DNA of 5,560 bases, taken from Oscillospiraceae bacterium (GTDB lineage Bacteria > Bacillota > Clostridia > Oscillospirales > Ruminococcaceae). This document shows, piece by piece, positions 1 to 5,173 of the stretch. Within the stretch, counting starts at the first letter, position 1; every line of letters starts with the position of its first letter. A program made the position numbers and the translations under genes. The notes beneath the pieces are model-generated. The model did no database searches. It had not been told where the DNA came from and saw only the letters and a list, made by a program, of their open reading frames with translations. The stretch lies in assembly GCA_016303195.1 (NCBI GenBank), contig JAEDMD010000138.1:1-5560 (forward strand), written 5' to 3'.

Positions 1-27
1 GGGACGCCCTGCACGAGAGGGCGTCCC
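1..27. terminator. GC-rich hairpin, possible terminator at the window edge
   Basis: A perfect 10-bp inverted repeat (positions 1-10 and 18-27) encloses a 7-nt loop. On the + strand it is followed by CTTAATAAAATATG, which is not a good T-run. On the minus strand the bases that would form the T-run lie outside the window. It could be the terminator of the minus-strand mtnN/dockerin unit, part of a + strand terminator, or another RNA structure. The inverted repeat is certain; the function and direction are not. Confidence 0.45.
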
Positions 28-58
28 CTTAATAAAATATGACTTTTTCGACAAGTTG

Positions 59-87
59 AGCCGCAGTTACGAAAACTGCGGCTTTTT
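59..87 (+). terminator. Intrinsic terminator reading rightward
   Basis: A perfect 10-bp stem (59-68 paired with 74-83) with a 5-nt loop (ACGAA) runs directly into TTTTT at 83-87. This is the classic rho-independent shape on the + strand. On the minus strand the stem is preceded by AAAAA and followed by CAACTTGTC, which has no T-run, so the orientation points to a + strand gene ending left of the window, convergent with the dockerin gene. It may also slow minus-strand transcription leaving the dockerin gene. Confidence 0.75.
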
Positions 88-104
88 ATCATAATACTGT
101 CTTA

Positions 105-1031
105 TTACTGATTCTTGATAACAAAATCGTTGAGTGATGTTCCGTCGAATTTAGAAGATGATGCATAAGCGTAGTAGCTGAGTACATTTGTTGCGTCGTT
201 TGCGTCAACGACCTGATTTCCGTCAACATCAGCGGATATCATCTGAGCCTTGTTGAAGATGCTTTCCTTACCTGCTGAGCGGAGAGCGTAGTCAGAAAGG
301 ATATCGGTAGCGTCACGTCCGTCAAGAGCGCCGTCGCCGTTAACTTCTCCGAGGGCTCTGTCTGTAACAGCGATCTTCAGTGAAGGTGCGTTTTCACCGT
401 TTGGTCTGATGCTTCTGAAGCTCTGATCTTCTGCATATCTGAGGATGATGTTTGTAACATAAGGCTGTTCGGTCTTGAAGTTGATGCTGTAATAGTCAGC
501 AGGGGAATTTTTTGCGATATTGAGATCAAAAAGACCGACAGGATTTGTGTCTGATTCTGCACCTGATGGTTCAAGAGGATTGATGTGAGAATTTGAGTAA
601 TCAATACCCATCATCTTCTCGCCGTCCTCAACGTAGTACATAACAGGATCGACCTTATCGCCTGTCTTTTCATCTGTGTAGATGTCGTAGCCCTTATAAG
701 CGGCAGATTTTCCGTCAGCGGATGGATTTCTGATACCTGATGTGTAAACATAGTCTGTATCCCATGTCCACTTGATGGTAAACTGACCAACGTGCTTGTA
801 CTGATCCTTGATAGCGATCTGCGAAGGGAGAACAACATCTGCATCAGCAGCGGAAGTATTTACATAGAGAAGTCCGCTTGCAAGAGAGATAGCAGGTGTT
901 TTTGCCTCTGAGGTGAAGTAAACTGTCGGGCTGTAAGTTCTCTCGTCAGCGGCTTCCTCAGCGTTTGCAGCCATAGGCATAGCAGCGAGGACCGCTGCGG
1001 CTGCGGTGATGAATGATATGAATTTTTTCAT
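105..1031 (-). CDS. Secreted cohesin-like/dockerin protein (probable cellulosome component)
   Basis: A 308-residue exported protein with no cysteines. Residues 1-24 form a signal peptide: MKKF start, an Ala-rich hydrophobic core and a probable cut after A22-N23-A24. Residues about 35-222 look like a beta-sandwich. The pattern around QFTIKWTWD (83-91) and GLFDLNIAKNSPADYYSINF (166-185) resembles the early and late strands of cohesins, but this is a weak by-eye match. Residues about 227-291 are a type I-like dockerin with two F-hand repeats. Loop 1 is E229 to D240, with N231, D233, D237 and D240 as calcium ligands; loop 2 is D268 to D279, with D270, N272, D276 and D279. Dockerins bind cohesins on scaffoldins, so the protein is probably docked in an extracellular complex. 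No catalytic domain was recognised. The start is fixed by AAGGAGG at 1040-1046, 8 nt upstream, and translation ends in tandem TAA codons. It lies 19 nt behind mtnN and probably shares its transcript. The dockerin is secure; the cohesin-like reading is an inference. Confidence 0.88.
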   Translation of the reverse strand: MKKFISFITAAAAVLAAMPMAANAEEAADERTYSPTVYFTSEAKTPAISLASGLLYVNTSAADADVVLPSQIAIKDQYKHVGQFTIKWTWDTDYVYTSGIRNPSADGKSAAYKGYDIYTDEKTGDKVDPVMYYVEDGEKMMGIDYSNSHINPLEPSGAESDTNPVGLFDLNIAKNSPADYYSINFKTEQPYVTNIILRYAEDQSFRSIRPNGENAPSLKIAVTDRALGEVNGDGALDGRDATDILSDYALRSAGKESIFNKAQMISADVDGNQVVDANDATNVLSYYAYASSSKFDGTSLNDFVIKNQ

Positions 1032-1039
1032 GTTTGTTT

Positions 1040-1046
1040 CCTCCTT
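1040..1046 (-). promoter_or_regulatory. Ribosome binding site of the dockerin gene
   Basis: The minus strand reads AAGGAGG, 8 nt before the ATG at 1031. It lies inside the 19-nt gap after the mtnN stop (1051-1053). That leaves no room for a separate promoter in the gap and implies expression from the mtnN transcript, or from a promoter hidden inside mtnN. Confidence 0.85.
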
Positions 1047-1050
1047 GATA

Positions 1051-1728
1051 TTAAAGCGACTGAGTCATTTCGAGGACTATTTCTGCAACACGCTTAGCGG
1101 CGATCTTCTCAAACTCGTCAAATGACATAGCGCCTTCATCGTCGGCATTATCGGAAATGCAGCGAACGCTTACGAAAGGCATCTTGTTGAGGTAGCAGCA
1201 GTGTCCGACTGCGGCGCTTTCCATGTCAACAGCATAGGGGGCGAAATTTTTCTTTATCGCATTTTTTACTTCTGTATTAGTGATGAAAGCCTCGCCTGAT
1301 ACGATCCTTCCACGGAAAGATTTCACACCGTTCTTTTCACAAATCTTCTCAGCGGTTTCCATGAGTTTTTCATCAGCCTTGAAGATACCGCAGTAAGGCG
1401 GATAATCCTTGAGGAAGTGGAGATCGAGATCGTGGGGGAGAACTTCATTTGAGACAACGATGTCGCAAACCTTTATCTTTGCGTCCATACCGCCTGCGAT
1501 ACCTGCATTGATAACACAGTCGGGGTGGAAATTGTCTATCATTACCTGAGTGCATACAGCCGCATTTACTTTAGCGATACCGCAGCAGGCATTGATTATT
1601 TTCTTGTTGCCGTAATTGTTGATATAAAAGTCGAAACCTGAGATGTTCTTAACTTCGGCATCGCCGAGAATACGGCGGATATCCACAAGTTCCGAAGGCA
1701 TAGCGCCTATAATTGCAATAGTATTCAT
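1051..1728 (-). CDS. mtnN: 5'-methylthioadenosine/S-adenosylhomocysteine nucleosidase
   Basis: A 225-residue cytosolic enzyme of the PNP/UDP phosphorylase superfamily. It cleaves adenine from methylthioadenosine and S-adenosylhomocysteine, and often 5'-deoxyadenosine, relieving product inhibition of SAM-dependent and radical-SAM enzymes and feeding methionine and autoinducer-2 pathways. The E. coli enzyme's residues are present: E13 in IIGAMPSE (for Glu12), the SGEAFI stretch (144-149), M169-E170 in VDMES (for Glu174) and D193 in ISDNADD (for catalytic Asp197). NAGIAGG (74-80) and SFDEF (202-206) are also family hallmarks, and the length is normal. The stretch EVLPHDLDLHFLKD (95-108) differs from E. 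coli where the dimer partner contributes to the substrate pocket. Ten cysteines fit an anaerobe's cytosol. The ATG at 1728 has AGGAG 8 nt upstream. A longer in-frame TTG start at 1761 overlaps the -10 box and can be excluded. It is first in a probable two-gene unit with the dockerin gene. Confidence 0.95.
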   Translation of the reverse strand: MNTIAIIGAMPSELVDIRRILGDAEVKNISGFDFYINNYGNKKIINACCGIAKVNAAVCTQVMIDNFHPDCVINAGIAGGMDAKIKVCDIVVSNEVLPHDLDLHFLKDYPPYCGIFKADEKLMETAEKICEKNGVKSFRGRIVSGEAFITNTEVKNAIKKNFAPYAVDMESAAVGHCCYLNKMPFVSVRCISDNADDEGAMSFDEFEKIAAKRVAEIVLEMTQSL

Positions 1729-1736
1729 TAGTATCA

Positions 1737-1741
1737 CTCCT
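1737..1741 (-). promoter_or_regulatory. Ribosome binding site fixing the mtnN start
   Basis: The minus strand reads AGGAG, 8 nt before the ATG at 1728. The protein then begins MNTIAIIGAM, like other family members, so this site selects the ATG over the in-frame TTG further upstream. Confidence 0.85.
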
Positions 1742-1760
1742 GTGAGATTTGTATAACACA

Positions 1761-1789
1761 ATTATAACATGGAAAGTTAAATAAATCAA
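1761..1789 (-). promoter_or_regulatory. Sigma-A promoter for mtnN and the dockerin gene
   Basis: On the minus strand, TTGATT (1789-1784) is followed by an exact 17-nt spacer and TATAAT (1766-1761). A TG one base before the hexamer makes it an extended -10. Transcription would begin near the A at 1754, giving a leader of about 25 nt. It is placed correctly for mtnN, whose ribosome binding site is at 1737-1741. The leader is too short for a riboswitch. The start point is an inference from spacing. Confidence 0.85.
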
Positions 1790-1867
1790 GCATATGAGTT
1801 ATAAAAATAGTGGAAAGGTCTTTAAAATTATTAGGAATTAGTATATTAATTTTACTTTCGTGAGAAC
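1790..1867. other. AT-rich spacer between divergent promoters
   Basis: These 78 bp separate the two -35 boxes and are about 24% GC. No open reading frame or recognisable operator was found. The only symmetry seen is an 8-bp AT-only inverted repeat, TAAAATTA at 1823-1830 and TAATTTTA at 1847-1854, with 16 nt between. That is weak, because such repeats arise easily in AT-rich DNA. The stretch could serve as UP elements for either promoter or as a regulator site. Confidence 0.5.
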
Positions 1868-1896
1868 TTGCAATTGTTATATTTATGTGGTATAAT
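1868..1896 (+). promoter_or_regulatory. Sigma-A promoter for the fhs operon
   Basis: TTGCAA (1868-1873), a 17-nt spacer and a perfect TATAAT (1891-1896), with TG at 1888-1889 forming an extended -10. The expected start is near the A at 1903, giving a leader of about 29 nt that holds GGAGG at 1920-1924, 7 nt before the fhs ATG. The leader is too short for a tetrahydrofolate riboswitch. No other promoter was noticed before the right edge, so this one probably drives all five + strand genes. Confidence 0.9.
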
Positions 1897-1931
1897 AGTA
1901 TTACTATCAATCTGGAATCGGAGGATGAATT

Positions 1932-3611
1932 ATGTTATCTGATATCGAAATCGCTCAGAAGGCAGAAATGAAACGAATTTACGAAGTTGCAAAGGGACTC
2001 GGACTTGATGAGGACGATCTTGAACCATACGGCCACTACAAGGCAAAGATCTCCGAAAGTGTTTACACAAAACTTGCTGACAAGGAGGACGGAAAGCTGA
2101 TCCTTGTCACTGCTATAAATCCAACACCGGCAGGCGAAGGAAAAACTACCGTAAGCGTCGGACTGGCAGATGCTATGAACAGGATCGGCAAAAAAACCGT
2201 TCTTGCTCTCCGTGAGCCGTCACTCGGTCCTGTTTTCGGAATGAAAGGCGGCGCAGCAGGCGGCGGATATGCACAGGTAGTTCCGATGGAGGACATCAAC
2301 CTCCACTTCACAGGCGATATGCACGCAATAACTGCGGCTAACAATCTGCTTTGTGCAATGATCGACAACCACCTCCAGCAGGGAAATGAACTGAGGATCG
2401 ACCAGAGAAGGATACTTTTCAAGCGTTGTATGGATATGAATGACCGTGCGCTGAGAAATATCGTTATCGGCATGGGCGGCAAGGCAAACGGAGTTCCGAG
2501 AGAGGACGGCTTCAATATCACAGTTGCTTCCGAGATCATGGCAATACTTTGCCTCGCATCGGATATTGCCGACCTGAAGGAGAGACTCGGAAATATCCTC
2601 GTTGCATACAACATGAGCGGTGAGCCTGTTTATGCCCGTGAGATCGGTGCCTGCGGAGCAATGACAGCATTGTTGAAGGATGCTCTCAAGCCTAATCTGG
2701 TACAGACACTTGAAAACAATCCTGCATTCATCCACGGCGGTCCGTTTGCAAACATCGCTCATGGATGCAATTCCGTAAGAGCAACAAAGCTGGCTCTGAA
2801 GCTGGGCGATTATGCAGTAACAGAAGCAGGTTTCGGTTCTGATCTGGGTGCTGAAAAATTTATGGACATCAAGTGCCGTGCGGCAGGACTTGCGCCGTCA
2901 TGCGTAGTCCTTGTTGCAACTATCAAGGCTCTGAAATATAACGGTGGAGTTCACAAGGAAGATCTTGGCAAAGAGAATATGTGGGCACTGGAAAAGGGCA
3001 TCGTAAACCTGAGAACTCATATCGAGAATATGCATAAATTCCATGTTCCCGTAGTTGTTGCCATCAACCGCTTTGCTTCCGATACAGAGGCAGAAGTTGC
3101 ATTTGTAAGAGATTTCTGCACAGAAATGGGCGTAGAGGTTTCAATGTGCGAGGTATTTGCAAAGGGCGGCGAAGGCGGAAAGGATCTTGCCGAAAAGGTT
3201 TGCGAGACTATTGAGATGTGTTCAGGCGGAGAATCCGAGTTTGCACCGATCTACAACACTGATACAGCCATCAAGGACAAGGTTGAGAAGATCGCTAAGG
3301 AGATATATCGTGCTGATGGAGTTATATTTACAGCACAGGCAGAAAAGGCTATCAAGGAGATCGAGAATATCGGTTTCTGGGACATCCCTGTCTGCGTTGC
3401 AAAGACACAGTATTCACTTTCCGATAATCCCGCACTTCTCGGAAAACCAAAGAATTTCAAGATAACCGTCCGTGATGCAAGACTTTCATCAGGCGCAGGA
3501 TTCGTAGTCATCTACACAGGCGACATCCTGACAATGCCGGGACTTCCGAAGAAGCCTGCCGCATTGAATATCGACTGCGACAATGACGGAAATATCTCAG
3601 GACTTTTCTGA
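1932..3611 (+). CDS. fhs: Formate-tetrahydrofolate ligase
   Basis: A 559-residue cytosolic enzyme that joins formate to tetrahydrofolate using ATP, giving 10-formyl-THF for purine synthesis and initiator Met-tRNA formylation. It is also a step of the methyl branch of acetogenesis. The P-loop is TPAGEGKTT (65-73), followed by REPSLGP (94-100) and the first family signature [11 protein letters not shown] (103-113). The second signature is [12 protein letters not shown] (328-339), with Lys where many family members have Arg (VATxRALK). [10 protein letters not shown] (491-500) and [10 protein letters not shown] (535-544) are conserved C-terminal blocks. The length matches the usual 550-560 residues and the protein is complete. 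The start is fixed by GGAGG 7 nt upstream and the typical N-terminus SDIEIAQ. It leads the + strand operon. No folD, fchA or other Wood-Ljungdahl gene is adjacent, which favours a housekeeping one-carbon role over acetogenesis. Confidence 0.98.
   Translation: MLSDIEIAQKAEMKRIYEVAKGLGLDEDDLEPYGHYKAKISESVYTKLADKEDGKLILVTAINPTPAGEGKTTVSVGLADAMNRIGKKTVLALREPSLGPVFGMKGGAAGGGYAQVVPMEDINLHFTGDMHAITAANNLLCAMIDNHLQQGNELRIDQRRILFKRCMDMNDRALRNIVIGMGGKANGVPREDGFNITVASEIMAILCLASDIADLKERLGNILVAYNMSGEPVYAREIGACGAMTALLKDALKPNLVQTLENNPAFIHGGPFANIAHGCNSVRATKLALKLGDYAVTEAGFGSDLGAEKFMDIKCRAAGLAPSCVVLVATIKALKYNGGVHKEDLGKENMWALEKGIVNLRTHIENMHKFHVPVVVAINRFASDTEAEVAFVRDFCTEMGVEVSMCEVFAKGGEGGKDLAEKVCETIEMCSGGESEFAPIYNTDTAIKDKVEKIAKEIYRADGVIFTAQAEKAIKEIENIGFWDIPVCVAKTQYSLSDNPALLGKPKNFKITVRDARLSSGAGFVVIYTGDILTMPGLPKKPAALNIDCDNDGNISGLF
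3599..3602 (+). promoter_or_regulatory. Weak ribosome binding site favouring the internal tsaE start
   Basis: AGGA at the 3' end of fhs lies 10 nt before the ATG at 3613. The alternative ATG at 3583 has no purine-rich site in front of it. With the 1-nt gap after the fhs stop, tsaE is probably translationally coupled to fhs. Confidence 0.55.
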
Positions 3612-3612
3612 T

Positions 3613-4056
3613 ATGATAAAGATAAAAACTTCTTCTCCTGAGGAGACTATCGCAGCAGCCGAAAAGCTGGGAAGTCTCCTTAAAGCAGGGGATATGATCG
3701 CATACAAAGGCGGTCTGGGCGCAGGAAAAACTACCTTCACCCGTGGCATCGCCGTGGGCATGGGACTGGGCGATAATGTCACATCTCCCACATTTGCCCT
3801 TGTGAATGAGTACCGAGGCAGTGATATTACATTGTACCACTTTGATATGTACCGCATTTCATCAGAGGATGATCTGGAATCCACGGGATTCTATGATTAC
3901 GACTTTGAGGATAACGTTGCGGCAGTGGAGTGGTCAGAGAATATCGAGGAATTTCTGCCGAAGAACACCATTTACATCACTATCGACAGGCTCAGCGAGC
4001 TTGAACGAGAGATAACTATTGAGGACGGTGGAAGATTTGCTGCTGCTTGGAATTGA
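3613..4056 (+). CDS. tsaE: tRNA t6A37 biosynthesis ATPase TsaE
   Basis: A 147-residue P-loop ATPase that works with TsaB and TsaD in forming N6-threonylcarbamoyladenosine at position 37 of ANN-reading tRNAs. TsaE binds the TsaB-TsaD dimer and its ATPase activity is thought to reset the complex. Visible are SSPEET (7-12), Walker A GLGAGKTT (34-41), SPTF (58-61), YHFDMYR (75-81), an acidic SSEDDLESTGFYDY stretch (83-96) and VEWSE (105-109), in the family order. The residue two before LGAGKT is Lys32-Gly33, and Gly34 replaces the Asp found in the E. coli form GDLGAGKT. Length is typical. The ATG at 3613 gives a normal N-terminus and has AGGA upstream; an ATG at 3583 would add 10 residues and overlap fhs by 29 nt. 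It follows fhs by 1 nt and overlaps tsaB. Confidence 0.95.
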   Translation: MIKIKTSSPEETIAAAEKLGSLLKAGDMIAYKGGLGAGKTTFTRGIAVGMGLGDNVTSPTFALVNEYRGSDITLYHFDMYRISSEDDLESTGFYDYDFEDNVAAVEWSENIEEFLPKNTIYITIDRLSELEREITIEDGGRFAAAWN

Positions 4057-4723
4057 CACATCGGGAAAAACTGCCTCTGCGGCGCTGTTTGACTCGGACA
4101 CGGAGACTTTTCTGGCTCAGTCTGCACTATACACACAGAAAACACATTCACAGGTCATCATGCCGATGGTCAGGGACATTCTTGCACAGGCAGGAAAGAA
4201 AATGTCCGATATCAGCGGGATAGCCGTTGCAAACGGCCCCGGCTCTTATACAGGACTTCGTATCGGAGTTGCGGCAGTCAAGGCGCTCAGCTTCGGGCTT
4301 GGAGTGAAATGCTGCGGAGTATCGACACTTCTGGGGCTTGCCTGCAATAATATCGCTTACAAGGGATATATATGTTCCATTATGAAAGCGAGAGGCGATC
4401 TTGTGTACACCTGTACCTACAAGAGCGACGGATTCTGCATCGAGCAGGTGACTGAGGAGCAGATAATCTCGAAGGACGAACTGGCGGAATATCTTGCTTT
4501 CAACGTCAAAGAAGCAATGCTTTGCGGTGACGGAGCGGCTGAATTCTTCAACGATTACCGTTCGCCTGCATTCATCATCGCACCTCCGCAGGGACGCTTA
4601 CAGAATGCGGCAGGTGTGTGTCTGGCAGGAATATCGAGACAGCTTGTGGAAGCGGACGAACTTGAGGTGTCTTATCTGCAAAAAGTCAAAGCAGAGAAAG
4701 ACCTCGAAGATAAAAATAAATAA
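4037..4723 (+). CDS. tsaB: tRNA t6A37 biosynthesis protein TsaB
   Basis: A 228-residue protein with the ASKHA (actin/Hsp70-like) fold. It is the non-catalytic partner that dimerises with TsaD, which transfers threonylcarbamoyl to A37. Evidence is the N-terminal IDTSGKTASAALFD (6-19), KTHSQVIMPMVRDIL (35-49), the hallmark GPGSYTGLRIGVAAVKAL (67-84), GVSTL (94-98) and the C-terminal VSYLQKVKAEKDLE (211-224), matching the usual P-x-YLR region. Length is normal. The start is uncertain. TTG at 4037 gives MLLLGIDTS, aligning with the family start, with GAGGA 11 nt upstream at 4021-4025. In-frame TTG at 4019 and GTG at 4028 would add 6 or 3 residues. The gene overlaps tsaE by 20 nt, as is common for this pair. 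The usual downstream partners rimI and tsaD are not next to it. Confidence 0.93.
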   Translation: MLLLGIDTSGKTASAALFDSDTETFLAQSALYTQKTHSQVIMPMVRDILAQAGKKMSDISGIAVANGPGSYTGLRIGVAAVKALSFGLGVKCCGVSTLLGLACNNIAYKGYICSIMKARGDLVYTCTYKSDGFCIEQVTEEQIISKDELAEYLAFNVKEAMLCGDGAAEFFNDYRSPAFIIAPPQGRLQNAAGVCLAGISRQLVEADELEVSYLQKVKAEKDLEDKNK

Positions 4724-4725
4724 CT

Positions 4726-4729
4726 GGAG
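4726..4729 (+). promoter_or_regulatory. Ribosome binding site fixing the rpiB start
   Basis: GGAG ends immediately before an ATG at 4730 but lies 9 nt before the in-frame ATG at 4739. Zero spacing cannot work for the first, so initiation at 4739 is favoured, giving the family-like N-terminus MIAIGCDHAG. Confidence 0.75.
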
Positions 4730-4738
4730 ATGTTTAAA

Positions 4739-5173
4739 ATGATAGCAATAGGCTGTGACCACGCAGGTGTGGAAATGAAAAAGGCGATCATTGCCGAGCT
4801 TTCCGAAAAGGGCTTTGAATTCAAGGATATGGGCACTGACGGCGAGCCTTGCGATTACCCGAATATGGCTGAGACTGTATGCGGACTCGTTACATCAGGC
4901 GAATGTGAAAAAGGTATCCTTATCTGCGGTACAGGCATCGGAATGTCCATTGCCGCAAACAAGATCAAGGGCATCAGAGCAGCGCTCTGCTCGGATTCTT
5001 TCTCGACGAAGTTCACCCGTCTGCACAATGACGCAAACGTAATGTGCATGGGCGCAAGAACACTCGGTCCGGGGCTTGCCTGCGAGCTGGCTGAGATATT
5101 CCTGACCACAGGCTTTGAAGGCGGCAGACATCAGCGCAGAGTTGACCTTATCACCGCACTTGAAAATAAGTAA
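4739..5173 (+). CDS. rpiB: Ribose-5-phosphate isomerase B
   Basis: A 144-residue cytosolic isomerase of the RpiB/LacA/LacB family. It interconverts ribulose-5-phosphate and ribose-5-phosphate in the non-oxidative pentose phosphate pathway, supplying PRPP for nucleotides. Active-site features match E. coli RpiB: GCDHAG (5-10) with D7-H8, ICGTGIGMSIAANK (62-75) with the catalytic base C63, RLHNDANV (94-101) with H96, and the phosphate-binding EGGRHQRRV (127-135). The length is typical and the protein complete. The single-gene form with an RpiB-like C-terminus argues against paired galactose-6-P isomerase subunits LacA/LacB. Initiation at 4739 is preferred over 4730 on ribosome binding site spacing. 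It sits 15 nt after tsaB, and its stop overlaps the next start as TAATG. Confidence 0.96.
   Translation: MIAIGCDHAGVEMKKAIIAELSEKGFEFKDMGTDGEPCDYPNMAETVCGLVTSGECEKGILICGTGIGMSIAANKIKGIRAALCSDSFSTKFTRLHNDANVMCMGARTLGPGLACELAEIFLTTGFEGGRHQRRVDLITALENK

Noticed and set aside
377..844. Short open frames on the minus strand in other phases within the dockerin gene
   Set aside because: They overlap the dockerin gene, which has a signal peptide, ribosome binding site and domain structure; the short frames have none of these.
1823..1854. Operator formed by the TAAAATTA/TAATTTTA inverted repeat
   Set aside because: The repeat is AT-only with a 16-nt gap in DNA of about 24% GC, so chance is a good explanation. 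It is recorded only as part of the spacer.
1897..1931. Tetrahydrofolate or other riboswitch ahead of fhs
   Set aside because: The predicted leader is about 29 nt and mostly taken up by the ribosome binding site, too short for any known folate riboswitch.
2063..2762. Two overlapping open frames of about 180 codons on the minus strand within fhs
   Set aside because: They are antisense to conserved fhs blocks such as the P-loop and first signature, and look like by-products of the codon bias of fhs.
1932..3611. Reading the locus as a Wood-Ljungdahl acetogenesis cluster
   Set aside because: Only fhs is present; no folD, fchA, metF, acs or CO dehydrogenase genes are nearby, and fhs is widespread in non-acetogenic Firmicutes.
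3583..3612. Upstream ATG start for tsaE
   Set aside because: No ribosome binding site precedes it, the extra ten residues are not typical of the family, and the start at 3613 has AGGA upstream and a normal N-terminus.
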